Notes: generated by a model not told the origin, from the sequence alone. A stretch of DNA of 64,000 nt from Lophium mytilinum (GCA_010093605.1 MU004185.1:2360427-2424426), one strand, 5' to 3'; positions 47,108-58,818 are shown, counted from the stretch's first letter. Numbers and translations are program-made.

Positions 47108-48783
47108 TCAGATTGAAATACCATTGATTCTGGCCAGGATCTGCTCTATGAACCTTATGCCGACGAGAATTCCATCTTTGTCCTCCTGGTTTGCATCCCC
47201 AAACATTTCATTCCTCGGATCCAGACACTCTAGACACGATGTTACAACCTCAGTATACACGTCCCCGCAGCGTGACGGAAGCTTCCTCTTCGCCATGCCC
47301 ACGAGCTGCTCCTTGGTCCGAAGACGAGTACTTAGATGGGCAGCCTCGAAATCTGCATCGCAGATCTGGATCTCCGAGGAAGCCGGCGTAACAGGTGCAG
47401 CGGTCGGATTCAATCCCGGATAGTGCACGAATGACTGCCATAGGCCTATCTCCAGCAAGCAAACACCAAGACTGTAAATGTCGTGCTGCATTACATAGCG
47501 ATTCATTACATTCGTTCCTTGGCGTTCCGGATGGCGATATAAGTTTCGATACCAGGCCGGGTCTCCGAGAGGTTGGTCTGCTGGTTTGAACGCCGGAATT
47601 GGTTGAAGCCAACTAGGAAACTCATGCCGAGCAATGAATCTCTGCTCGGAAATACGAGGATGTTCTCTGGTCTGATATTCTTGTGCACGAAGCCGGAGGT
47701 GTGGACGAAGCTGACCGAGCGAATTAACTGCTTAGCGATTCGCATAAGAGAATTGAGACTAGCACCAAAACTTCGGTCCAGAAGCAGTCCGCGAAGGCTA
47801 GCTGGGACAGCGCTATTTTGAGGAGTCCCATACAGAAGCTCAACTCCGTTGACAGCCTTGGTCGCGGATTCTCGATGTCTGACCAGACCCCTGCAGCTGA
47901 GCAGGCCGAATGTAGATGGATCGATTTGCTGAAGTATACCCGCCAGCGATTCCACGTCAGCTTTAATCTTGGTAAAGTCCAGTGGTCCATGACTCCCATC
48001 CGGGGATGTCACCGCTTCCGAAACATAAAGCCTGGTTTGGCCACCGTTCTCTCGAATGATTGCTCTCGCTGTGGAAAACATGATTGGAATATCTTTCGAG
48101 TTCTCCAGCGTTGCCCATTCAAGGTAGAGGCGGGCGCGGTAGTCTGGATGTGTAGCTGAACGAAGCTTCCACATGTTCGTAAGTGGATTTAGTTGGTTCT
48201 TCAAGAAGTCCATTTGCATGTTTGGCTCATTTGCTAATTCTCTGTTTGCTTGTCGAAGTTCGAGGTCCATGATTTTATTGCTGTTGAGTATCATCAAATA
48301 CCAGGTCGGATCAAAGCGGCTTTGCCATGCCTCCAGCTCAATGACTAGTTCTCTCAGACTGTTTTTTATCGCCCACTTCCATTTTTTGAGGAAATCCGTA
48401 ATCCTTTGCTTAGGCGAACGGTCATTCATGTCATTAACGGAGTTCTCCAGCGCAAGCTGAGTGATGGCTTGACGTAGTTTGCCTTCCAGTATATGTAACA
48501 AGTTCAGTTGACTTCTTGCCAGCTCCTTTTCGAGTGACTCGGAGATTTTCGAAAGAAAACGCATCTGAGACTCGATTCTGATCCAGATAGCATCCACCAA
48601 CACCGTTTTCTCTTCGATTTCTCTGTCATGTGCTCTAAATCTTTGGCAGATCTCTTTGACTTCGTGAGCTGATCTGCCATTAGGCAACTTAAGTAAGCTA
48701 TGAACGTCCTTTACCAGCACTATTCTCACTCACCTGATGCATACGTCGACCGCGCCAACGACCGCGAGTGCCAGTTCGGCCAT
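47108..48783 (-). pseudogene. HeLo-like/pseudokinase protein, frameshifted
   Basis: Exon 1 (48783-48734) reads MAELALAVVGAVDVCIS. After a 36-nt intron the N-terminal helical region continues (EIEEKTVLVDAIWIRIESQ), as in HeLo-like domains of fungal prion- and NLR-associated proteins. The C-terminal half is a kinase fold with altered catalytic motifs: VHKNIRPENILVF in place of HRD..N, and LVGFNQFR in place of DFG. This alteration is common in the family. The frame breaks near 47550. Upstream it reads TNLSETRP, and the expected RNLYRHPERQG is in another frame, which then continues NRYVMQHDIYSLGVCLLEIG to the stop at 47108. No intron explains the shift, so one small indel is likely. The broken form would lose the last third of the kinase lobe. 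A role in incompatibility or cell-death signalling is inferred from the family only. Confidence 0.72.
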
Positions 48784-49427
48784 GGCTGACTGAGTATATC
48801 AATCGAACACACGATTTGGGGATGAATCACCACGCTGGATGCACTCCCATTTTCAATGGAACGGACAGCGGTGAGGCAGACTCGTTCATCTTCATCTTTG
48901 CGACTCAAGCCCATTGCGAGGCTATGTTTTGGCGCCGACCCCCACGCCCAGCCAGCCACTTTGTGGCTATGCACAACTCCAAGCGCCGGGCGCATTCGTT
49001 GCGGCCTCAAAACGCGACCCCCTGTTATCCTGAACCAACCGCGTATCTACTATATACTGACACGGACGCCCGGCTGAGCACTTGTCTGATCGTCTCGTCT
49101 GGTCGGAAATCTACCCTACCATTGGACCCGTTGCACCGATCACCAATGACAATGGTCTCGGTGCGTCTCCTTTGACAGTGGCATCAATCCCATCGTTTTC
49201 ATGCTCTTTTGAGTAACGAGCTCTTTTTCTGTTTTATTGCGGTCAATCTGCTTTGAAGCCCTCTTTCGCATCTTCCGTTATCATCTCTGCGTAAGTAATC
49301 GGGATTTCCTATGCGTAAGGGGAAACAGCCACTAAAGACGGAGCGGTATTTACATCCTCAAAGAAGTTCAAACAGGATCTGATTCTCTTCCAGCTAATTC
49401 GATAAATACTACCTGAGTTGGAACACG
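48784..49427. promoter_or_regulatory. Bidirectional promoter region
   Basis: 644 bp between the divergent starts of the HeLo-like pseudokinase gene and the kinase-YTH gene. No defined motif was recognised. Confidence 0.4.
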
Positions 49428-51728
49428 ATGGAACAGGTTCTAGAGCTTGTCTCGGCTTTGAAGTTGGACACGGAATTCTTGCCCGAAGGTGTGAAGCACA
49501 AGAGACATATACCGAAGCCGAGATCAAGCCAGTCTTCCAAAGCAGCCAAGAAACGCAAAAGACCCAACAGAAATCTGTTTCAAATTGGGCAAGAGTCGCC
49601 TATGCAGATCGAAGAAGAATCACTTGTCCATATCGAAGAGCGGTCGCCGACGAAAATCGACGCAGAGTCATCTCTTCCGATTGAGCAGGCCGTGATGACC
49701 GAGTTTGAAGAGACTTGGGACATTGAGCCAAGTTCAATCATTGGCCAGGGTGCTTTTGGAATCGTGCGGTTTGAGCGACGTCGACCACAGATGGTTAATC
49801 ATACACAGACTGCTCACAATCAGGTTCGAGCAGTAAAAGAGATTAGGAAACTGGGCACTCCAGATTACATAAAAGAGCTCCAAGCTGTTGCACAGTTCTC
49901 GCAGGCTCAAGTATTTCAAATCGGTTCTCTCCACGATGAAAATACTGGCTGCTAATTTCTCCATCAGTACGAGCTGTATTTTGTTCAAAGCTATGGATGG
50001 TTTGAGAATCAGGAGTCTGTGTTCATTACGATGGAATACTTGCGCCTTGGAGATTTGTCGCGCTTCAGAGACCGTAATGGCCCATTCCCCGAACAGTCGG
50101 CTGGGCTTATCGTGCGACAAGTCCTTGAAGGGATACGATTCATGCATGAGATCAATTTTGCTCATAGAGATTTGAAGCCGGGTGTGGGTGATACAATCTT
50201 GATGTTCATGTCAACCCAGGCACTCACAGGAACGTAGAACATCTTAGTAGCATCCACATCGCCATGGGCTGTCAAAATAGCAGATTTCGGCATTAGTAAG
50301 CAGTGCAACGAAGGAACGCAGTTGCAAACACAACTTGGTACTCCCGAATACATGGCACCCGAGCAAAAAGGTCATTTCAGAAGCAGTCAAGGTGTCACTA
50401 CGTACTCGCTCTCCGTCGATATCTGGGCCATTGGTGTGATAGCCATGGAATTGATCCTAGCTCATCCATTCCTTTACCCCTCTGATCAGGAAGATTATAC
50501 CCGAGGTATCAAGCCGCTCGAATTTAATCACCCTTCGCAAATAGGTATTTCCGAGTCATGTCAAGATTTCGTCAAGAGCTTGTTAACTCCAAATCCTATA
50601 CACCGACCATCAGCGGAGGCTGCAATTTCCCATTCATGGTTCGCTCAAGTAGCGCTCTGGCTGAATGAAGATGATTCGTAAGTGCTCAAGAGTTACCCAA
50701 TGATCGCGTCGGATTCCAACCAATTCACAGACTCTTCGTTCAAGATGAAGCTATCCCATCTCAACGCCGCGATGCTGCTACAGCTTCCCCAATGCCATTG
50801 CTCAGCTGGTCTACCTTCGGAAATCTACGGCTTACGAATAGATCGCCAAAAAGGACTCGCAACACGAGAAGTTCTAGTAATTCAAAAAGCAGTCGCAGCA
50901 CAATAGGCTCTCGCAGCACCCAAAGAACTCAAAACCCATCAAGGACGTCGGAGACAGAGGTTACTATTCTGGATACTTATCAGGGACGATCTTTTGATGT
51001 CAGGCTTCTGGCTTCATCATTTCGACATCTCTCCCTGGATACCGTAAGTCTCTTTGCTCCAAACTCACGAACATTGTAGTGGTATGACATTAATTCTGCG
51101 CGCAGACAAAATATTTCGTCTTGCGATCCGATAACGAGGCGGATATGGAACTGTGCTTTGCCCAAGGCAGGTGGACAGCGCTACCAAAGGCAAACAAAAT
51201 GCTCGATAACGGCTATCGGAGATCAGGTGGAAATGTGCTTATTTTCTTTTCGGTGGTCGAAAGGTACGTCCTTACTATCTTACATTCGCAGATACCACCG
51301 CTAATATGGAAGACAAAAGTCGTAAATTCTACGGTATTGCTAAAATGACAAGTCCCGTGGACTGGAACACCACCGATCCCGACTGGGTACCCAGACCCGA
51401 TGGCCAAGTTTACCATGGGTGAGTATCAAGGAATATTTTTCACTCGGGCCAGTTCTCTAACCTTGCGGTGACCAGGCGATTTACCGTTGATTGGGTTTGT
51501 TTGAATGAGCTATCCTTCGACAGAATCAAAGGCGTCCCAGCTTATCTTGGGAAGGGCCGCCTCGCTGTAGCCGTTATGGATGGGCAGGCGATTTGCCCTG
51601 AATCGGGATACGAAATATTGAGGGCATACTCAGAAGAAGACCGAAGATCGCCGTGTAGCTTGGAGAGACGACAGATAAACGATGTCAATATGGAGGTTAC
51701 GCTTGCGAGTTCCACTGTGCCGTACTAG
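49428..51728 (+). CDS. Ser/Thr protein kinase fused to a YTH (m6A-RNA reader) domain
   Basis: Exons 49428-49910, 49968-50183, 50238-50677, 50731-51043, 51106-51263, 51320-51418 and 51476-51728 total 1962 nt, exactly 654 codons. Residues 1-95 are polar with a basic NLS-like KKRKRPNRN (41-49) and repeated ES..IEE units. The kinase spans about 100-375: glycine loop IGQGAFGIVRF, VRAVKEIRK with the subdomain II Lys, HRDLKPGNIL (about 227), ADFGISK, GTPEYMAPEQ, and DIWAIGVIAMELILAHPF. It looks catalytically complete and CAMK/Chk2-like. A Ser/Arg-rich linker follows (TRNTRSSSNSKSSRSTIGSR). A YTH domain starts at about 486: TKYFVLRSDN, a cage Trp in FAQGRWTALP, GGNVLIFFSVVESRKFYGIA, MTSPVDWNTTDPDWVPRP with a second cage Trp, and GRFTVDWVCLNELSF. 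YTH domains bind N6-methyladenosine in RNA. The exon 5/6 acceptor (caaaag) is non-pyrimidine-rich but restores the conserved core. Confidence 0.85.
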
Positions 51729-52155
51729 TGGCGCGACTTCATAGCAACTTTACTCGCTGGCAGCCAATTATTACAGCAGTTGACGCTCTGATGATTTCAG
51801 AAAACGAGTGTTATGGCGGTGCAGAGTTTGTCTGTGAGAACTCTTCCAGGCGACGTCATTAGGATCAGCACCCTTGACAAGGCGGAGTAGACCCTGAACG
51901 TGGCGGAGCAAGTTAGCCTTGCCGTATTCATCTCACATATATATCACACCAAGCTTAGATCTCCATCTAATAGACACAGATAAGTCGCGGCTTTGCATTT
52001 CTCGTCATTCAAAACAAAAGGTCCAGCAAATTCTGCGTCCTCGAATCCGGCATCATTGACGGAAAGTGGAGATATCGCAAGACAGCACACGTTGCACCTA
52101 GGGATTATATCGAGAGCAACATCTTTGCTTTCTTACTCGCATCTGACTCGTCGCA
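51729..52155. other. Intergenic, promoter of the next gene
   Basis: 3' flank of the kinase-YTH gene and leader of the 52156 gene. No gene was recognised, though the open frame of the next gene extends back to 51993. Confidence 0.35.
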
Positions 52156-52904
52156 ATGGCTGCAAAAGAGCCGTCCTCTTACTCGTCCGAGACCCGTCCA
52201 GAATACACGCCATCCACCCTCCCTCATACCGCACCGTCGCCTCAACCCTACCCGCAACAAGACAAAACCAGACACAAGATGCACTCGCCGCAGCGATGCC
52301 CAACGCGCTCTCGGTTCCCACATACCGCGGCGGCATCAAGCCCATAGCCTCCCGGTTCCGCCTCTACGCCGAATCCGGCTTCACAGGCCGCAAGAGCGTC
52401 ACCTTCATGCTGCCGGACAAACGCACACCAGCCTACTTCGTCGACTACCGCACCCATATTGCAGACCTCGTAGTCCACCGCGGCGCCTCTTCGGGTCCAG
52501 TCGTCGGAAACGTGCATTGTCACAAGTTCAGGCCAACCGAATTCGTCTTTGCGAACGGCCAAAAGGGCAAGATGTACAAGGACGGCTTCTTCACACGGAG
52601 GCATGTCGTCAACTTGCCGGCGGGGCCCGAGAAGGGTCAGTATTTCTGGAAGGGGACGAGCGATTACGGCGCGTCGCCCATGAGGGGTGGAAATTTGAAG
52701 CTTGAGTCGCCGAGCGGGACTGTCTTTGCGGCGTATTTGCGCTCGAGCGGCTCCAGGAAGGACGGCCAGCTGGATATTTTGGTTGAGGGGCTCGATCAAG
52801 ACTTTGTGGATCAGATTGTGGTTAGTCTCATGGCGATGGCCGAGGAGGAGAGGAGGCGGCGGGGTGCTGGAGCTGGAGCTGCAGGAGGAGGCGGTGGGGC
52901 TTGA
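52156..52904 (+). CDS. Conserved fungal protein, beta-rich, possibly frameshifted near its N-terminus
   Basis: From about 52265 to 52904 one frame encodes a dense, conserved-looking protein: DALAAAMPNALSVPTYRGG, RFRLYAESGFTGRKSVTFML, YFWKGTSDYGASPMRGGNLK, then LVEGLDQDFVDQIVVSLMAM and a Gly/Ala tail. The alternating strands resemble tubby-like/LURP1-like C-terminal barrels, a weak impression only. A plausible N-terminus, MAAKEPSSYSSETRPEYTPS, starts at 52156 but in a different frame. It would need a one-base shift near 52260-52270 to join. Otherwise translation may start at the ATG of 52297 or upstream in the open frame from 51993. No introns or membrane segments were seen. Function is unknown. 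Confidence 0.6.
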
Positions 52905-53710
52905 TGTACGTGCCGCCGACGGCGATGTAACATACGGTTTTCATCAAGGAACGGGGCTACTGATACCCTATTCTCATTTTCCCCGCTTTTAGAAAGAGTT
53001 GCCGTGGAGGCCCGTGGATTCGGTCTGTAGTCATTGACGACCCCTTTTATTGATTTTGTGCATTGCAAATCGGTGTTCAGGCTTGGGTTCACGGCTCTTT
53101 AGAAGAGCTTCCCGCGGCCCTTCTCCTAGCAACTGCGGCCAACCGTGAATGCTCACCAGGGCGTGTATTTACCGTTGAACAACGCTCCTTCCTGCGTCAT
53201 CAGGTACTCGAACACATCAAGCTTTGGTCGTTTGAAGGTCAGCTCTGAGGCGAAGTCGTGGGTGCGGAAACGCATTCTATGACAACTAGTGCCACTGTCA
53301 TTGTTTTAGTGTAGTTCAGAAATACTGATTCCCTGCTCATTCTATCTTAAAGTCTGGCACACTTCTGCTTGGGCTCCACCACTCATCATTCCGCTTGTCT
53401 GGCCCAAGCAACTTCCCTTCCCTCCTGACGAACCAAGTCCAGTACTTGGAGGCATGCTACAAATCGCGTCCAAAGCAATGCCAGCTAGTAATAACAAGGC
53501 TACTGGATGGAGCTTCCACTCGGAATTTCGTGGGACACGAGCGACATCGCTAAAGAACGTTCTCACCTGCATCTGCCACAGACATTTATTCCTTCTTATG
53601 TGGTGTAGGTTTCTTAAACAAGTCCATCTTAACGCCTGTACGCTGTGCAGCGGGGAAAGCACTAGCGATAGCGTAAGTAAGCTGCGGCCCATTTTATTTC
53701 GCTTTTAATG
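52905..53710. other. Intergenic up to the repeat boundary
   Basis: No gene was recognised. Composition changes abruptly to AT-rich at about 53710. Confidence 0.5.
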
Positions 53711-53735
53711 TACTAGGAGGGCTCGGGTTAAGTAT

Positions 53736-55470
53736 TTATAGGGGCTAGAGGGTTAGAGTTATATAGAGAGAAGCTAGTTTAATATAGAGAAAATTAATCT
53801 TTAAGAATTATATATAGTATAACCTTATACTACTATATTTAACTACTATAATATAAAATAGAGTATATATATAAAGAATAATACTTAAAATATAATATAA
53901 TAGTATTCTATTAACTTTAATTTAATTTATAAGCTATAGTAGTAGCTTAAGATAGATATAAAGAGGCTATAGAGTATATAAATATAAAATAGAAATTACT
54001 TAAAGAGTTTAGTATAAGAATAGCCTTATACTTAAAAATTAGTATAACTACTACTATATATAACTACTATAATAAGTATAGAAGAAATATATAAAAAATT
54101 ATATATAATATATAATATAATAGTAATCTATTAACTTAGAATTAATTTATAGACTATAGTAGTAGTAGTAGTTATATATAGAGGTAAAATTCTAAATAAT
54201 AAAAGTTACTTAAAGAGTTTAGTATAATACTAGCCTTATACTTAATAAAGACCTTAACTAGCGCTATATAGAACTACTATAATATAAAGTTAAAAATATT
54301 TATAAGAAAAATTACTTATTATATAATATAATAGTATTATAGTAATTTAGAAATATTTTATAGGCTATAGTTATAGCTCTAGATAGATATAAAGAATAAA
54401 AAAAGAGGGCGGCTAGTAGCATAGAGTATAGCTCTATAATTAAGTAGCCTTCTACTACTATATATAATAACTTCTAGATATTAAAATACTATAATAGAGC
54501 TATAATACTATATATAGTATATATAATTAAATTTAAAGTATTATAGAAAAGGTAAAGTTCTAGTAGTAGATACCTATAGAGGGTAATAGATATAATAGAA
54601 AGAGTTTTATATTATAATAGTCTTACCTTAGTATAGGTTACTACTAGATAGTATTCTTATATATTAGAAATTTTAGCTATATTAAATAAAATATATAAAG
54701 TAAAGAGTAGAATATAGTTTATATAATATTTATAGATAAAGTAATTAATAGAGCTACTATAGAAAGCCTTTCTACTAGAGCTCTTTTCTAGTAACCTTAA
54801 CTAAGTAGCTATATCTATAAGAGGTATTAAAATAGATTAGATAGAGTAAGCTCTATAATAAAAATATTAATAAATTCTTATTTTTTACTAATTATACTCT
54901 CTAACTACTTTCTACTTCTTAGCTTTATATTTTAAACTATTATCCCTCTTCTTACTATATCTAGTAGTTAGTATAGAACGCCTCTAAAAGTACTAGAATA
55001 AAGAAGAGTAAAAAGTAGCTAAATTATACTTAATAGTAGATTTAAACTAATATAAGAGAAATAAAAAGAAAAAGGCTATAGACTAAATAGCTATAGTAGA
55101 AGAGGCTAGTAAGCCTACTTTTACTTCTATTCTAGAGCTATTTCTAATTATCTTTAAAAACTCTAGAAGTCTTTCTAGTATAAATATTAGGGCCCCTTAT
55201 TCTACCCGCCCTGCGCCTATACTCTCTTAATAACTAATAATATCTTAAAAGCCTTTAGAGAAAACTATTATATAACTTATAATTAGTATATCTTTTATAA
55301 TCTTTTAGTATTTATAGTTAGATTCTAATAAATTTAAGTAGAACCTATCTTAATAGAAGAATTATTACCTTCTACCTCTACTTAATCTATATAATATACT
55401 CCTCTATAGTAGTCTACTTATAGTAGTATTTATTCTACTATTTCTTCTCTATCTATTTAATCTATATAAC
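53736..55470 (+). repeat. Direct repeat, left copy (1.73 kb)
   Basis: Begins ttataggggctagaggg and is colinear with 59164-60899 throughout. It is almost fully converted to A/T: where the right copy has acgtgcagcacaacc this copy has atatatagtataacc. The right copy starts 5.43 kb downstream. It may be the left LTR of one element or a separate insertion of the same element. Confidence 0.8.
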
Positions 55471-58400
55471 TATTATAGTATAAACCTAAAATAATAATAA
55501 TTATATACTAAGGTTATATACCGCCCCTTATATAACCTAAGTAAAACGCTAGCCTAAGGCGCTAGACTATAGCCTATATACTAGCCTTAAACTATAACCT
55601 CTTAAGAGCTTCTAGCTCTCTCTCTTCTTTTTAGCTTAGATTTTTATAATAGTTAATATATCTTATTACTTATATTATATTAGCCCTCTATATAATCTAA
55701 GCTTACTTTTCTATACTTAAAATCTTATTAATTTTTTCTAGAACTCTATTATAAGATCTAGGTATTTTTACTAAAACTAATTAAATATTTTTCTACTAGC
55801 CTAGCTATATAGCTATATATAGTATCTAAGTTTAACCTAGTAGACTATAATCTAGTACTACCCCCCTTAAATAAGCTAGTTAATTTAATAGCTAGGCTTT
55901 AAAATAATTTAAAAACTCTAGGCGCTATAAGTACTAATCTAAATACTTTAGAAGAACTATCTATTATCTATACTTCTATAACTCTAATAACTACTAGTAA
56001 TAAAAAGGCCCGCTATACTACGCGCCTTATATACTTTTAGGGCGCAGCTAAAAGCTCTTCTATTCTAGCTATTATTTCTAGCTTCTACTATAGAACTAGA
56101 GAACTAATTCTAAATATTTAAAAATAGACCTAAGCCTTCTTATAGACCTTAGATAATACTTAGCGTACTAATATCTAGCGCGCTAATATCTAGCGCGCTA
56201 ATACCTAGCGCCCTAAATACTTAGTAGATAATCTAGTTAATACTACTAAACTCTTAAACTAGAACTAGAACTAGACTATTACTAATAAACTTAATCTAGA
56301 TTATAACTCTAATAATAAAGGCGGCTTTATTACGCCTAGTATAAACGCCCTAGATAAGCGCGCTATTTAGTTTATAACTAAGGATAATATAAATAAATAA
56401 ACTAGAAGTAAGCTATACTTTACTTATTACTATATCTCTATAGTAGACTAATAAGTATCTATTCTAGTTATATACTATAAAACTAAATAGGTTTTAGATA
56501 CTAAACCTAAGTATATAGATATTTCTAAAAAGCTATAAAAAAGTAACCTCTAGCGCTATATTTAGCTACTAGTTTAGCTTCTTAACTATTATACTAATAG
56601 TACTATAACTATTAATATTATAGTTATAAATAAGACTAAGTTTACTACTATAGTAAATAAGAATAACTTTATATAGTAGAAATCCTTCTAGAAGCTCTAT
56701 ATAGAATATAAAGTTAGCTTTAAAAAAGCTAATAATAAAGATAAGCTCTATAATAAACTCTAGAATAAGTATTAAAAGTATAAGTAGAATATAACTAATA
56801 GTACTACTATAGTAGAATAAAAGTTAAAGGCCTATTATACTAAATAGTTATAGTATACTACTAGTACTTACTAGGCTAATTTTAAGCTTAACTAAATATA
56901 CTTATACTATAACTACTAGTATAGAAAGTATTAGACCCTTAAGAGAATGTATAAATAGCTTACTACTTATATTAAGAAACTTAAATAATAGCTTTATTAA
57001 TAGGGGGCTTTATACCTATAGCCTCTAGACTCTAACTATAATTCTAATAATAATAGTACTTATTCTTTTATACCTATAGTTCTACTTTATTAATACTCTA
57101 TTAGCTAGCCTCTATAGTTTAACTCTATTAAGAGTAAGTCCGCTACTCTATTTACGCCTATTTAGGACTCTAGTGCATATATAGTAATATATTACTACTC
57201 TAATCTAGATAAGTTTAGTAGTAGTAATAAAAATAAGCTATTCTACTAGTAGTAGTATATATAAGTACTTAGTAAGCTAGATATCTATATACTACTATAT
57301 ACTACTATATATTATTATATAGTATATATCTATAATAGACTTAAAGAAAAAGCCTTTAATATAATCTTCTATTAGGCTAAATCTAATAGTAATAAGCTAT
57401 ACCTCTCTATAGAAAAACTAATTAATAACCTAGATAAGATCTATAGACCTTTTAATAAGGCGGCTAATATATATACTAATTTATATAATAGTAAGTTTAT
57501 ATAGAAAAAAGATAAGCGCGTTATAATCTAGATAGAATACTTTAATACTAGTATAGCCTCCCTCTACCTTAAAGACTCTAGAAAGATCTACTATATATAA
57601 TATAATCTTACTAATAGCCTTAAGTATAAGGCCGCTAATAGATAAGATAGTAATATAATAACCTTTATTATATTCCTCTAAACCTTAAAATTCTAGCTTA
57701 ATATTATTAAACTAAATAAGAATATCTATAAAAATAAGAATACTTCTAAGTCTATGCATAATAACTATAAAGCTACTAGCGCTAGATTAACCTCTACTAT
57801 ACCTTACTACCCGCTACTTACTAATATAATGCGTATATCTAAAAATAATACTAGTAATACTACTTTAAGTACTTCTATAAATAACTTTCTAGGCCTCTTT
57901 AGTTATAATTACCGCACTATTATACGCCTTAAGTAGCTAGGTTACTATTAGAACTATCTAGAGTATAAATATATAGCTAATAGTAACGCCCTATATATTA
58001 GCTAATAGCTAGTCCCTATCTATAAGGTTAGTAGTCTTACTAATAAGATTAGTCTTACTAGCGTTAATATTAGCGCTATAAATACTAGCTCTATCTATAA
58101 TAAGATAATAGAAAATACCTAGTTTTTAGTAATAGTTACTACTAAGAACCTCTAATAGCCTTTAATAATAGAAAATTAAGAGTAGTTATAGATAGAATTA
58201 CTATTTTAAAATAGAAGATTAAACTAGCTATTATATATATATCTACCCTTATACTATAGCTAGTTAATAGTAAATAGTTTAGCTTCTTAGATAGAATTCT
58301 CTAATTTAATTCTATTTTTAACTTTTTTACTACTAAGATTCTTTCTAATATAGAATTAGGCTTTTAGTTTCTTTATTTAAAGACTGTGCGTCTTTATAAA

Positions 58401-58754
58401 ATATCTATCTAACCCCTTTTATAACCTATTATTCTTAAGCTTACTAATAGTAAGCTCTTAGTTATACTAGACTATACTATAGATATTACCTTTTATATTA
58501 GTAACTACTATAATACTATTACCTACTATATTATAGATACTAGATAATATAATATAATTCTAGATATACTCTAGCTCTAGCTTTATAACCCTATAGTTAG
58601 CTTTAAAAGGACCTAGCTAGTCTTTTAATTTAACTACTATATATCTAACTATCTTTATTATAGTAGGCTAGTTATTATAAAAAGCCTTATCTATTTAAAA
58701 TATATTAAAATTAAACTATACTAGAACCTAGGTAATTTCTATAGCTCTTAATAT

Positions 58755-58818
58755 AACTCTAACTCTAACTCTAACTTTAACTCTAACTCTAACTCTAACT
58801 CTAATTCTAATTTTAACC
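58755..58818 (+). repeat. Hexamer array (aactct)n
   Basis: About ten tandem copies of a 6-bp unit (ctctaa, with ctttaa, ttctaa and ttttaa variants). It lies inside the RIP block, between the retropepsin-like remnant and the right direct repeat. In one frame it encodes Asn-Ser repeats. Confidence 0.75.

Noticed and set aside
50160-50240. Apparent frameshift in the kinase-YTH gene right after HRDLKP.
   Set aside because: Using the donor gtgggt after the next Gly codon (exon end 50183) and the acceptor cgtag (50237) gives HRDLKPGNIL in phase, so no lesion is needed.
51264-51320. Short intron ending at the tcgcag near 51290 in the YTH region.
   Set aside because: It leads to a stop or breaks the core. 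The acceptor at caaaag (51319) restores SVVESRKFYGIA, which fits the YTH domain.
52248-52799. 183-codon minus-strand frame across the 52156 gene.
   Set aside because: Antisense shadow of a GC-rich coding region, without recognisable domains.
57754-57936. 60-codon frame inside the RIP block.
   Set aside because: Low-complexity Asn/Ser/Thr sequence expected by chance in mutated AT-rich DNA.
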